Positions 47,583-56,601 of a DNA stretch of 64,000 nucleotides are shown here, one piece after another. Position 1 is the stretch's first letter, and the number at the start of each line of letters is the position of its first letter. The translations under genes were made by a program, and so were the position numbers. The notes below the pieces were generated by a model. The model worked only from the letters and a program-made list of their open reading frames with translations. It made no database searches and was not told the origin of the DNA. Origin of the DNA: Pseudoalteromonas xiamenensis. Its GTDB lineage: Bacteria; Pseudomonadota; Gammaproteobacteria; Enterobacterales; Alteromonadaceae. The stretch is taken from positions 1,240,001 through 1,304,000 of the forward strand of contig NZ_CP099917.1 of the NCBI RefSeq assembly GCF_030994125.1, written 5' to 3'.

Positions 47583-49131
47583 ATCTAGTTTAATCATTCG
47601 ACTGACTATTGCACTTGCATTAAGCGGTTTTTTGTTTGGCGTAATTTACTCCAAGTTGTATTACAAAAGCGTATACGCAGACGAACTCGCTCGCTCGAAA
47701 ACCACCATTGAACAAATTGGACAAACAGTCTCGACTACAGCGTCTATTGCTGCGTATTTAGAAGACGCGGATCTTGCGATTGAAGTACTCAATGGTTTGA
47801 TCAGCAATGATGTCATTCTCGCAGCGAAAATCGATACTGATACCCAAACGCTTGCAAAAAGCTTGCTTTACAAAGGACAGCCCGGCAATCAATTCGTTTT
47901 GTCACACCCTTTTATCCCCACCGCAAATGTCGGGGTCATATTACTCGTTCCAAACGAAGTATTTATACGCCAACAAGCCTCTTCTATCGCCAGTGACAGT
48001 GTCGAAACGTTGGTTTTGCTCATCATTCCTATGCTGGTTTTGTTTGTTAGCTTAGCCTACATCATGATCACACGTCCGATGGGGGTATTATTTAAGCAGC
48101 TTCAAGAGATCCCCCCGGGGGAGTCTCAGCGCTTGCGTTCTCCGGCCAATCACAAAGACAGCGAAATTGGCCAAGTAACCAAAAGCATTAACCAACTTTT
48201 AGACAAGACTCAAAGTCTATTCAATCAAGAGCGTGAACTGCGTAAAGCCATATCCGTTCTTGAACAACGGTTTCGGTTAATGTTCGAAAGAGCGTCAACA
48301 CCGACCTTATTGGTAAAGTCATCTGGACTCATCGAACTTGCTAATGATGCCGCACAGGACTTGTTGGTTGGTCTAAATGTATCTGCCGAAGAAACGTTTC
48401 CGGAATGCTTAATGCCATTATGCAAATCGCCTGACTCACTGGATAGTCTAATAAACGACGCGACCAATCAGGGGCAAGTTAAACAAATGGAAATCGAGTT
48501 CGAGAGCGCTTTAACGCATTTACCTGTTTGGCTGAATATCGTCATCATTCCGACCGAAAGTGAAGAAGGCTTGTATTTGCAGATATTCATCAATGACGTT
48601 AGTTATCGTCGTAATATGATTAACGAGTTAAAGCAAAAAGCACAGTTCGATCCACTAACTAACTTGAACAATCGGTATGGTGCGGAGTTGAAACTGCGTT
48701 TTTGGCTAGACAATCAAATTCCCTTTGCCTTGTTGCTTGTCGACCTCGACAAATTCAAACCCATTAACGATATTTACGGGCACAATGCAGGGGATGAAAT
48801 GCTTAAACATATCGCTGCCAACCTAAAAGAATGTGTGCGCAATGACGACCTTGTTGCACGTTGGGGTGGGGATGAATTTATTGTTGCTGTGCCTCATATT
48901 GCAAAAGATGGTTTACAAAAAATAGCGTCCCATCTCGTTGCAAAGACCGCAATGCCCATGCCCTACGAAAAGGACAATCAATCATTGGAACTCAAAGTGA
49001 GCGCCAGCATTGGGATTGCATGCTATCCAGACCACGCAGAGACGCTACATGAGCTTATCGAAAAGGCTGACAACGCGATGTACAGTGTAAAACTCGCGAC
49101 GAAGAATGATTTTGCGTTTTATCATCTCTGA
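47572..49131 (+). CDS. Membrane diguanylate cyclase with PAS-like and GGDEF domains
   Basis: 519 residues starting with TTG at 47572, with AAGGTGG at nine-base spacing. Membrane helix about 8-27, periplasmic sensor about 28-140, second helix about 143-165, HAMP to about 215, PAS-like domain about 225-355, and a C-terminal GGDEF domain with the intact active site in RWGGDEFIVA and FDPLTNLNNR. It makes c-di-GMP. No RxxD inhibitory motif is seen directly before the active site. The periplasmic loop could contact the small binding protein encoded just upstream. Confidence 0.9.
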   Translation: MINKSSLIIRLTIALALSGFLFGVIYSKLYYKSVYADELARSKTTIEQIGQTVSTTASIAAYLEDADLAIEVLNGLISNDVILAAKIDTDTQTLAKSLLYKGQPGNQFVLSHPFIPTANVGVILLVPNEVFIRQQASSIASDSVETLVLLIIPMLVLFVSLAYIMITRPMGVLFKQLQEIPPGESQRLRSPANHKDSEIGQVTKSINQLLDKTQSLFNQERELRKAISVLEQRFRLMFERASTPTLLVKSSGLIELANDAAQDLLVGLNVSAEETFPECLMPLCKSPDSLDSLINDATNQGQVKQMEIEFESALTHLPVWLNIVIIPTESEEGLYLQIFINDVSYRRNMINELKQKAQFDPLTNLNNRYGAELKLRFWLDNQIPFALLLVDLDKFKPINDIYGHNAGDEMLKHIAANLKECVRNDDLVARWGGDEFIVAVPHIAKDGLQKIASHLVAKTAMPMPYEKDNQSLELKVSASIGIACYPDHAETLHELIEKADNAMYSVKLATKNDFAFYHL

Positions 49132-49157
49132 CGGCGTTTTACACCGCAGGGTAACGT

Positions 49158-49664
49158 TTAGAATCGCTTTAATAGTTTCGCGTCGTAGCTCGTTGCATCA
49201 AGCGTGACGTGATATTTTTCCGCGAGTGTATTTAACTCTGTTTGCCAAAGCCCGAGTTCTTCCATCGTGATCGTATTGTCATCCAGTGTCCAAAGTTGGC
49301 GAGAGCCAGCGTAGCTGTAATGGATAGCCTGCATCGCATCAACATCCCCGTTTTGCGCTGCCACTTTCAGTTTAACCATTTTGCGCGTAATTTGATTAAG
49401 CGCTTGCTTTAATTCCCACACGTAAACCACTTCAGTCATAAATGGGTGATTACGGTACTTGTTGAGCACAAACCCAATGAATACTGCAGTAATAATCACG
49501 CCCGTCAAATTCCAGTGGAAATGCGTCCCACTGCCGTCAGGAAAGAGCGCGATCAAGAGTTGTGCGATGCCAAGACTGCCTGCGGTTAAACTCAGTACAC
49601 AGGCATAAATAACCTTGTTTAAATGCTTGCGATAACGTGTTTTATCTATTTCTTTGAGTTTCAT
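49158..49664 (-). CDS. DUF3087 family membrane protein
   Basis: 168 residues from ATG at 49664 (MKLKEIDKTRYRKHLNKV); the frame extends upstream without a family-like sequence. Two membrane helices (about 17-38 and 50-68), then FVLNKYRNHPFMTEVVYVWE and a soluble helical part, typical of DUF3087. Function unknown. Faces the porin-DGC operon convergently. Confidence 0.8.
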   Translation of the reverse strand: MKLKEIDKTRYRKHLNKVIYACVLSLTAGSLGIAQLLIALFPDGSGTHFHWNLTGVIITAVFIGFVLNKYRNHPFMTEVVYVWELKQALNQITRKMVKLKVAAQNGDVDAMQAIHYSYAGSRQLWTLDDNTITMEELGLWQTELNTLAEKYHVTLDATSYDAKLLKRF

Positions 49665-49800
49665 GCAACGTCCAATGAAAAGTACGAAAGCTAATTTGGC
49701 AGGCATTGTACGAAGGTCGATAAAAAAAGAAAATGTTTCACCCCTTTTTACGCACTTATTCGTTTTATCCATGCACTAAAACAAAAAGAGGGATAATACG

Positions 49801-50427
49801 ATGATTATTTTGATTGAACAAAACGCTTGGACAAAACCTGTGGTAGCTATTTCTGGCGCGATCGTTTTAACACTCGCTACATTTGCTTTAATGCAGCATC
49901 TCATTTCACAAGACAACACTCGAACGCTGGTTAATGAAAAAATGCCCGTTGCCTTACTCTTAAGCGCTCAAACCGACTCAGAGGTGAAAAAAAAGTCTAA
50001 GGTCCTGACACCTCCACCTCGGATTAAACCCATGCCACCTCGAGCAACAGAAGTACCAGAAGAAACTAGCTCGACTACGGAGTTAGGCATCATCGATGCA
50101 GGCGATATTCGCATTGATAACGTTCTAATTAGGGATTTTGGTCAGCCGAATAATTACGATGCAAACCCTATCGTTCGGATCACACCAAACTACCCTCTCC
50201 AAGCTGCCCGTGATGGTTTAGAAGGTTGGGTCAAACTGTCTTTTTCTATCTCAGAGATTGGCGCCGTTGTTGATGCAAACGTAATTGCTTCTGAACCTGC
50301 GAAAGTTTTTGACAGGGAAGCCTTAAAGGCGTTAAAACGCTGGAAATACAGACCTAAAGTACAAAATGGAAGTGCTGTGATACAAGAAAATCAGACCGTC
50401 GTACTTGAATTCTCTCTGTCTAATTAG
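49801..50427 (+). CDS. TonB-family energy transducer
   Basis: 208 residues. Membrane helix about 14-33, a short proline-rich spacer (LTPPPRIKPMPPR) and a C-terminal TonB domain (about 125-205) with TPNYPLQAARDGLEGWVKLS and ALKRWKYRPKV. GAGGGA precedes the ATG. It heads an operon with a sigma factor and a membrane protein. No ExbB/ExbD here, so it must use partners elsewhere. Confidence 0.9.
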   Translation: MIILIEQNAWTKPVVAISGAIVLTLATFALMQHLISQDNTRTLVNEKMPVALLLSAQTDSEVKKKSKVLTPPPRIKPMPPRATEVPEETSSTTELGIIDAGDIRIDNVLIRDFGQPNNYDANPIVRITPNYPLQAARDGLEGWVKLSFSISEIGAVVDANVIASEPAKVFDREALKALKRWKYRPKVQNGSAVIQENQTVVLEFSLSN

Positions 50428-50439
50428 GTAAAACTGCCT

Positions 50440-50991
50440 ATGCTGCTTGTCTTAAAACAACTATTCAAGCCAATGAACCATCAGGTTGATTGGCTTTTAG
50501 AATACAAATTAAATGGCGACCCTTCACATCTCGAAGCGTTGGTTGATTTGTACGCCAATGATTTACTACACTTTTTACAGTCAATTACCGATAACGAAAG
50601 CGCCAAAGATCTTGTGCAGCGCACTTGGCTAACCTTGATCACAAAGCGTCATTACTACAAACCGCAAGGCACACCTAAAGCCTATATTTTTACCATTGCA
50701 CGTAATGCATTGCATGACGACCATCGTTACAAAAGTAAGTTTGTCGGGCTAGAACACGAAATTAATCTTATACAAAGTAATCATTCAAGCGACCAAGAAA
50801 ATACCATGAACCTTTACCAAGCTATTTGCTTGTTGCCCTTTGAACAAAAGGAAGCATTAACGCTCCAGCTTGAAGGCTTTTCGTTAGAAGAAATTGCGCT
50901 TATAACCACTACAAACCAAGAAACGATTAAAACCCGTTTGCGTTATGCGAAACATAGCTTAAAAAGACATTTGGGGAACCTAAATGAATGA
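50440..50991 (+). CDS. Extracytoplasmic-function RNA polymerase sigma factor
   Basis: 183 residues. Region 2 spans about 25-100 (YANDLLHFLQSITDNESAKD and the -10-contact helix) and region 4 about 125-180 (LPFEQKEALTLQLEGFSLEE then TTNQETIKTRLRYAKHSLKR). No regions 1 or 3, as expected for ECF sigma. Its stop lies inside the next gene's start (eight-base overlap), the usual sigma/anti-sigma coupling. Confidence 0.9.
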   Translation: MLLVLKQLFKPMNHQVDWLLEYKLNGDPSHLEALVDLYANDLLHFLQSITDNESAKDLVQRTWLTLITKRHYYKPQGTPKAYIFTIARNALHDDHRYKSKFVGLEHEINLIQSNHSSDQENTMNLYQAICLLPFEQKEALTLQLEGFSLEEIALITTTNQETIKTRLRYAKHSLKRHLGNLNE

Positions 50992-51583
50992 CTTTGAAAA
51001 ACAATTAGCGCAGGCCTATCTAAAAGAAAAGCAAAAAGTCGACACGGATAAAGCAGCCTTAAAACGTGCAATTCGACATAAACATGTCGATGATCGCCGT
51101 GAAACTCAACAACTTTTAAATTATTTACGCTGGATTGCCGCAGGATTTGCTCTAACCTGCTTTGGCTACTTTAGTTTGCACGTCGCGGATCCGGTTTCAT
51201 CTTTGACGTCTGTAGATACCGTCGAAGTTGAAGCCAATGTAGAAGTACATGAAGTCATCAATGGAGAATATCGGCGTTATATTGCAAAGCAAAAACAGCA
51301 ATTGGATGAAGCGTATCAGGCACGAGTCAAGTCACTCTCAACCATTAACTCCGATAATGTCGTTTTCGTGAAAGTGCTCAAACAAGATGCTCAAGCCTGG
51401 TTAGTTGAAACGTGCGAACAGCAAACTCGCTTAATGGTGAAAATGAGTGTTTTAAATTCGCTTGAACAAAGTACGCCAAGCATAGGGGAAACGTTGTTGG
51501 CCATTCGAGAAAATGAAAGGGGCGAAATCATTCAGATTTTCACCCCAAATATCTCAAGCACATCGCGGCAAATCTGCCCTTAG
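50984..51583 (+). CDS. Probable anti-sigma factor (single-pass membrane protein)
   Basis: 199 residues. A cytoplasmic N-terminus with charged helices (about 1-45), one membrane helix (about 47-66, WIAAGFALTCFGYFSLHV), then a periplasmic domain with a Lys/Gln-rich helix and two later cysteines. Overlap with the sigma gene and the topology suggest an anti-sigma factor. No zinc HxxxCxxC motif is seen. The assignment is from context. Its stop overlaps the stop of the convergent antiporter gene. Confidence 0.7.
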   Translation: MNDFEKQLAQAYLKEKQKVDTDKAALKRAIRHKHVDDRRETQQLLNYLRWIAAGFALTCFGYFSLHVADPVSSLTSVDTVEVEANVEVHEVINGEYRRYIAKQKQQLDEAYQARVKSLSTINSDNVVFVKVLKQDAQAWLVETCEQQTRLMVKMSVLNSLEQSTPSIGETLLAIRENERGEIIQIFTPNISSTSRQICP

Positions 51584-52956
51584 AGCATCACGATGCTGGC
51601 GATAAAAAACGCGACAAGCGATAACGCCCCACCAAAGAGTGCGTATGGCAACTGTGTTTTCACATGAGTGAGCAGGTCACACCCTGAGGCCAACGCCGAG
51701 ACCGCGGTGGTATCGCTTATGGGTGAACAATGATCACCAAAAATACCGCCGCTCAAAATCGCTCCGACAACTAAACTCGGAGGCAATCCCAATGACTGAA
51801 TGAGCGGCACACCAATTGGGATTAAAATAGCGAAGGTTCCCCATGAAGTACCTGTAGTAAAGGACATCACCGCACCAGTCAAAAACAACACAGGTACGAT
51901 GAAATAGACAGGTAAATAGTCACCCACAACAGAGGCGACAAACACGCCCGTGCCGAGCTCTTTTAAACTTGCACCTAAGGTGAGGGATAATAAAACAATA
52001 CTAACCAAAGGCAGGAGTTCCCCCATACCTTTAAAGCCAAGCTCCATCAGTTCTTTGTGTTCAAAACGTTTAGATTGAAGCAGTAATAGATAGGCCGCCG
52101 TGCAAGCAAGAACGGTTGCATATAGTACTGACTTAGATCCACTGCCATTCGCAAGCACACCGTCTCCCGTCCAATACATAAACCCTATCATACTAGCAAT
52201 CAAGGTCAGTAATGGTAGCAACATAAAACGTGCTTTCGTCGCAGTCGCCACCGCTTCCACCTCAAATTGCTGATGTTGCAACTCAAGCTCAGCCTGTTTC
52301 ATGGGACCATGCACTTTGTCAGAGATGATGGTGTAAGCAACTAGAGCAAGCGCAATAATAGCGTAAAAGTTGAATGCAACACTGCCCCACAAAATACTAA
52401 CAGCCGATTGTTCTAATTCATAGTTACTCAGAAGCCCAAGAACATAGGCCCCCCAACCGTTGAGCAAAATAAGGATACACACCGGCGCACTAGTACTGTC
52501 AATGATGTACGCCAAACGTGCGCGACTCATTTTGAATTTATCGAATAAACCTCGTGCCACAATGCCCGAGGTTAGGACACTCATATTGGATTCGATAAAC
52601 ACCGCAATACCGGTAAACATCGTCAAAAAACCAACCTGACGCTTGCTTTTCGCTACGCCACGACGCATCAACATGTTGACCGTCGCTGCTACCCCTCCTG
52701 ATTCACGGATATAGGCTAAAAGCGCCCCAATAACAATGCTGAAAATCAGTATTCGACTGTTGCCCGCGGAGGTTGCGATACTGATGACGCGTTCAATACT
52801 CCCAATAAACGTACCGCTCAAAACCGATGTGTCATTTTGAATGGCGAGCAAAAATTCAGATGAGATAAGCGCAAGTAAGAGCGCCAAAATGACCTCTTTA
52901 CGCCAAAATACCACAACTATTGCAATCAGTGGCGGCAAAATAGAAACCCAACTCAT
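51580..52956 (-). CDS. NhaC-type Na+/H+ antiporter family protein
   Basis: 458 residues from ATG at 52956 (MSWVSILPPL, AAGGGGA site); the frame extends 16 residues upstream. About 11-12 membrane helices. Family blocks include SWGTFAILIPIGVPLIQ and the conserved GGIFGDHCSPISDTTAVSAL. Members exchange Na+ for H+ or import amino and organic acids. Divergent from the RpiR-type regulator, so regulation by it is possible. Confidence 0.88.
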   Translation of the reverse strand: MSWVSILPPLIAIVVVFWRKEVILALLLALISSEFLLAIQNDTSVLSGTFIGSIERVISIATSAGNSRILIFSIVIGALLAYIRESGGVAATVNMLMRRGVAKSKRQVGFLTMFTGIAVFIESNMSVLTSGIVARGLFDKFKMSRARLAYIIDSTSAPVCILILLNGWGAYVLGLLSNYELEQSAVSILWGSVAFNFYAIIALALVAYTIISDKVHGPMKQAELELQHQQFEVEAVATATKARFMLLPLLTLIASMIGFMYWTGDGVLANGSGSKSVLYATVLACTAAYLLLLQSKRFEHKELMELGFKGMGELLPLVSIVLLSLTLGASLKELGTGVFVASVVGDYLPVYFIVPVLFLTGAVMSFTTGTSWGTFAILIPIGVPLIQSLGLPPSLVVGAILSGGIFGDHCSPISDTTAVSALASGCDLLTHVKTQLPYALFGGALSLVAFFIASIVML

Positions 52957-53191
52957 AAGTCCCCTTATTATAATTATGTCCAATTTACCTATCGGCAATG
53001 GCAAGACAGGTAGCTTAATTTGTTCTATTCACCTTGCCAAGTTTTTGAGGGCGATGACAAATTCCAACATCATCTTTCAAAGCCAATTTAGCCATCTAGC
53101 CATTTTTACGTAAAAGTTACTGGTTGGACTATCGTAACGATCTAAATGTTCCTATAATAAAACCAACAGCAGTAAACGTTACCAAGGTCCC

Positions 53192-54037
53192 ATGTCACTT
53201 TTCATCAAAATTAAGGCGCTTCGGGCTAGCCTTTCAAACAGTGAATCAAAACTTGCCGATTACACATTGAACAACCCCGAACTCATCCGAAACCAATCTT
53301 CAATCGAACTTGCGAGTGCCGCAAATGTCAGCCAATCAAGTGTTGTGAAGTTCGCTCAGAAGCTAGGTTATAAAGGGTTCCCCGAATTTAAATTTGCCGT
53401 GGTCGATGCACTCAATCAACAATCAAAACAAGAAACGAGCCCACTTACGGCATTCACTCATCAAGATGATATAACTTTAGTGTCGCAAAAACTGCTCTCA
53501 AAGCAACACACTATTCTTTCTCATACTCAACAGCTGAATGAAGCGATTCAGATAGAAAAGGCCGTTGATGCGTTAAAATCGGCAAATCGAGTCTTATTTG
53601 TGGCGCAAGGTAACTCGTCTCTAGTCGCGAGAACCTGTGTTTTTAAGTTACAAAAACTCGGTGTTGCAGCGCAATGTGAAGCCGATCTTATTCAAGCAGC
53701 CAATGCCTTAAGTGTATTAGGTAAAGGGGATGTGCTGTTTGTGATCAGCCATTCTGCACATCCACGCAGCCTACGCACGCTCGTTGAGTTGGCCAAACTG
53801 GAAGGCGTCACGGTGATCTCGATGACAAAGTTCACCCAAAATGCAATATCTGACTTAGCGGATCATCGTTTATTTTCGGTGTCGGAAGAAGAACCCGTTC
53901 CACACAGCGGCATTTTAACGAGTTCATCTCAACACTATATTGTTGATTTGATCGTTATCGCGCTTTCGAATTCCAATTTACATTTACAAAAACGCGTTGC
54001 GCAAGCGAACGGCTTTATCGAATCACTTGGGATCTAA
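53192..54037 (+). CDS. MurR/RpiR-family transcriptional regulator
   Basis: 281 residues. N-terminal helix-turn-helix (about 1-75) reads NSESKLADYTLNNPELIRNQ then AANVSQSSVVKFAQKLGYKG, and the C-terminal SIS sugar-phosphate-binding domain (about 120-260) has VLFVAQGNSSLVARTCVFKL and LFVISHSAHPRSL. A -10 TATAAT lies at 53153-53158. It is flanked by a NamZ-type muramidase and an antiporter, which suggests control by MurNAc-6-phosphate or a similar ligand. Confidence 0.9.
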   Translation: MSLFIKIKALRASLSNSESKLADYTLNNPELIRNQSSIELASAANVSQSSVVKFAQKLGYKGFPEFKFAVVDALNQQSKQETSPLTAFTHQDDITLVSQKLLSKQHTILSHTQQLNEAIQIEKAVDALKSANRVLFVAQGNSSLVARTCVFKLQKLGVAAQCEADLIQAANALSVLGKGDVLFVISHSAHPRSLRTLVELAKLEGVTVISMTKFTQNAISDLADHRLFSVSEEEPVPHSGILTSSSQHYIVDLIVIALSNSNLHLQKRVAQANGFIESLGI

Positions 54038-55180
54038 AATCCGCTCATAAATTAAATAAGGGGCTCGGCGAGTACGAAAAGCAATTAGATCGTCTTGCCA
54101 GTCCTTCATTATCTGCTCGCTTGATTTCCCTGCTAATATTCCTAGTCGTAACTTGTCCGTTCCAGCTAACTTATCGAAAAAGCTGGCCGCGGTGAAAAAA
54201 GGTTCATTTGCAGCGGCAAATTTCGAATAGCTGTTGACTAGCCATTCCAACGAGAGTCCATGGACATTACTTTGACGAAGGTCGTTAGCATAAAGCAATT
54301 GACCATTTAACTTGGGATTGGACGCTCCTTTATTTGGTTGCGGTGTAATATTGAACGTTCCAAGCGCTACCTTATTGTGACCATAGAGCTGAAAAGGCCA
54401 AGACGTTCCTCTGCCTACGCTAACGGCAGTCCCTTCAAAAAAGCATAATGATGGGTACAACTGGATAGCTTGGTCATTGGGTAAATTCGGGCTTGGTGGA
54501 ATTGACAGGGAGACTCGTACGTTTTCGTTATAATCAGACATCGGCACAACGGTAAGTTGCAATTTTTCAGCCTGTGTAATCCATCCCTCTCCTTTTATCA
54601 TTTTTGCCAACTCGCCAACTGTCATTCCATGTAATACGGGTATCGGATGCATACCAACAAAAGAACGAAATGCAGGCTCTAGTACTGGACCATCAACAAA
54701 CGCCAAATTAGGATTTGGTCTATCAAGGACAATCAATGGGATCCCATATTCCGCAGCGGCCTCCATGACGTAATGCATTGTGCTGATATAGGTATAAAAC
54801 CGAACACCAACATCTTGAATATCGAAGATCAACACATCGATATTAGCCAGCGATTCAGGCGTTGGCTTTTTGGTTTTTCCATATAATGAAAAGATTGCAA
54901 CGCCCGTTTGAACATCCTGTCCATTCGCAATTTTAGCTCCAGCATCTTGGTCACCACGAAACCCATGTTCTGGCGAAAAAATCCGTACTACTTTTATGTT
55001 CTTCGCGAGCAAGCTATCGACCAAGTGGACACCTTGATATTGAGATGTGTGATTGACGACAACACCGACTCGCTTGTGGTTTAGGTCAGGCACAATCGAA
55101 TCAAGCTTTTGAATGCCCAGCGTGAGTGAAAAAACCTGAAAGGAAACCGCTAAACATAAGAAAAGAAACAGTACGCGCAT
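54023..55180 (-). CDS. NamZ-type exo-beta-N-acetylmuramidase (DUF1343)
   Basis: 385 residues. Signal peptide (MRVLFLFLCLAVSFQVFS) exports it to the periplasm. The DUF1343/NamZ pattern is seen in VGVVVNHTSQ, VVRIFSPEHGFRGDQDAGAK, DVLIFDIQDVGVRFYTYIST, LDRPNPN and PSPNLPNDQAIQLYPSLCFF with EGTAVSVGRGTSWPF. NamZ releases MurNAc from peptidoglycan fragments. It overlaps the RpiR gene tail to tail by 15 bases, supporting a MurNAc recovery unit. Confidence 0.88.
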   Translation of the reverse strand: MRVLFLFLCLAVSFQVFSLTLGIQKLDSIVPDLNHKRVGVVVNHTSQYQGVHLVDSLLAKNIKVVRIFSPEHGFRGDQDAGAKIANGQDVQTGVAIFSLYGKTKKPTPESLANIDVLIFDIQDVGVRFYTYISTMHYVMEAAAEYGIPLIVLDRPNPNLAFVDGPVLEPAFRSFVGMHPIPVLHGMTVGELAKMIKGEGWITQAEKLQLTVVPMSDYNENVRVSLSIPPSPNLPNDQAIQLYPSLCFFEGTAVSVGRGTSWPFQLYGHNKVALGTFNITPQPNKGASNPKLNGQLLYANDLRQSNVHGLSLEWLVNSYSKFAAANEPFFTAASFFDKLAGTDKLRLGILAGKSSEQIMKDWQDDLIAFRTRRAPYLIYERILDPK

Positions 55181-55275
55181 GAAGAGGTATCAAAATTTTT
55201 AAGTATGGTCATTTTAACGTGGTTTAGAAAAGCTTCAACACGATGAGGTGGTTTACGTGAGCGAATTTCGGGCAC

Positions 55276-55299
55276 AAAAAAACCGACTTTCGTCGGTTT
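55276..55299 (-). terminator. Terminator of the tRNA-Ser/Arg operon
   Basis: On the minus strand AACCGAC-GAAA-GTCGGTT followed by TTTTTGTG, about 17 bases after the last tRNA. Confidence 0.8.
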
Positions 55300-55315
55300 C
55301 TTCTTCAAGTGAAGA

Positions 55316-55392
55316 TGGCGGACGCGAGAGGATTCGAACCTCTGACCGCCTGGTTCGTAGCCAGGTACTCTATCCAGCTGAGCTACGCGTCC
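55316..55392 (-). tRNA. tRNA-Arg(ACG), copy 4 (distal)
   Basis: 77 bases with CCA. Acceptor GGACGCG, then TAGCTCAGCTGGATAGAGTA, anticodon loop CTACGAA (ACG), T loop GTTCGAATC. Confidence 0.97.
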
Positions 55393-55429
55393 GCATCGGT
55401 GTTCTTCATCTTTAACCACTTGAAGTAAG

Positions 55430-55506
55430 TGGCGGACGCGAGAGGATTCGAACCTCTGACCGCCTGGTTCGTAGCCAGGTACTCTATCCAGCTGAGCTAC
55501 GCGTCC
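55430..55506 (-). tRNA. tRNA-Arg(ACG), copy 3
   Basis: Identical to the copy at 55316-55392. Confidence 0.97.
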
Positions 55507-55546
55507 GCATTAGGTTGTTCTTCATTTTTTACCACTTGAAGAGAAG

Positions 55547-55623
55547 TGGCGGACGCGAGAGGATTCGAACCTCTGACCGCCTGGTTCGTAGCCAGGTACT
55601 CTATCCAGCTGAGCTACGCGTCC
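55547..55623 (-). tRNA. tRNA-Arg(ACG), copy 2
   Basis: Identical to the other tRNA-Arg copies. Confidence 0.97.
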
Positions 55624-55661
55624 GTATTGGGTGTCTTCATTTTTTACCACTTGAAGAAAAG

Positions 55662-55738
55662 TGGCGGACGCGAGAGGATTCGAACCTCTGACCGCCTGGT
55701 TCGTAGCCAGGTACTCTATCCAGCTGAGCTACGCGTCC
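55662..55738 (-). tRNA. tRNA-Arg(ACG), copy 1
   Basis: Identical to the other tRNA-Arg copies; directly follows tRNA-Ser. Confidence 0.97.
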
Positions 55739-55750
55739 GTTTTACGAGAA

Positions 55751-55842
55751 TGGCGGAGAAGGGGGATTCGAACCCCCGATAGGGCTACAAACCCTATACT
55801 CCCTTAGCAGGGGAGCGCCTTCAGCCTCTCGGCCACCTCTCC
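55751..55842 (-). tRNA. tRNA-Ser(GCT)
   Basis: 92 bases with CCA and a long variable arm. 5' GGAGAGGTGGCCGAG, anticodon loop CTGCTAA (GCT). First gene of the operon. Confidence 0.97.
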
Positions 55843-55856
55843 GTCTCGTGGGGCGT

Positions 55857-55884
55857 ATAATAATGGGTTGAGAAAATAAGTCAA
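55857..55884 (-). promoter_or_regulatory. Promoter of the tRNA-Ser/Arg operon
   Basis: TTGACT (55884-55879), 16-base spacer, TATTAT (55862-55857), then a GC-rich discriminator ACGCCCC typical of stable-RNA promoters. Confidence 0.75.
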
Positions 55885-55977
55885 ACACTTTTCTTGTAAA
55901 AACAGTCTATATGGTGATAGATTGCACAGCTCGGCCTAAAAAAGTGGACTTAGCGGTTCAAAAAAGTGTTTTTTGGC

Positions 55978-56232
55978 CTATTTATCTTTTCCAATGGTCG
56001 ATTCTTCGGTAGGTGAACATGAAGATTTTATGGATCGGTCAAATTCCCTAAGCTCTTCAAGGTAGCCCAACGTGTGAAATTGACTCATGCAAGCGCGGTA
56101 ATAAGATTGACGTTCGGCTTCAATATCTTTTGTTTCTTTTTTTCTGTAGACATTATTAATCCTGAGAGTTAGCTTTCGCAAAGCAGCATCCAGTATAAAA
56201 GACTCTTCATATTGCGCCACGATATCCCCCAT
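55978..56232 (-). CDS. 84-residue hypothetical protein
   Basis: A charged, mostly helical soluble protein (MGDIVAQYEESFILDAALRK then YRACMSQFHTLGYLEELREF). An AAAGGAAA site lies ahead of the ATG at 56232. I recognise no family. It stands alone between the tRNA operon and lysS, in an AT-rich gap. The ribosome site and amino acid composition favour a real gene, but this is not certain. Confidence 0.5.
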   Translation of the reverse strand: MGDIVAQYEESFILDAALRKLTLRINNVYRKKETKDIEAERQSYYRACMSQFHTLGYLEELREFDRSIKSSCSPTEESTIGKDK

Positions 56233-56557
56233 TTGGGCACTTTCCTTTCATTGCTAATAAAAAACCAAATTGATTTAAATTCATACAACTAAGAAGTGAA
56301 TTTTTGAATTTGTACGATATATCTCACGGAATTATACGAAAAAGGCACCACCAGCTCCTTTTTTTTCAAGCCAAATGTATGTACCCAATTCGAATTTGAA
56401 GGGACATATCCAAAATGGAAAATCTATCTGAAACCTCGTAAAACGAACAGCAGCGATAGAGATTTCGAAAATGAAGATTTAGTATGAAGAACCAATCTAG
56501 TTTTTATGCCATGGGGCAATGATTAGCGAAATACCAAGAAATAGACGCTCTAAAACA
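56233..56557. other. AT-rich intergenic region
   Basis: About 325 bases between the 84-residue gene and the lysS terminator. No gene, RNA or repeat was recognised. It should contain the promoter of the 84-residue gene. Confidence 0.4.
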
Positions 56558-56585
56558 CAAAAAGGCGCCGAAGCGCCCTTTTTGA
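56558..56585 (-). terminator. Terminator after lysS
   Basis: AAAAAGGCGC-CGAA-GCGCCCTTTTT: a strong stem with one bulge and an A/T flank on both sides. Confidence 0.8.
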
Positions 56586-56601
56586 CTACTCAAAAGCCAA
56601 C

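Noticed and set aside
55546..55782. Open frame across the tRNA-Arg repeats
   Set aside because: It is antisense to identical tRNA genes and owes its length to their repetition.
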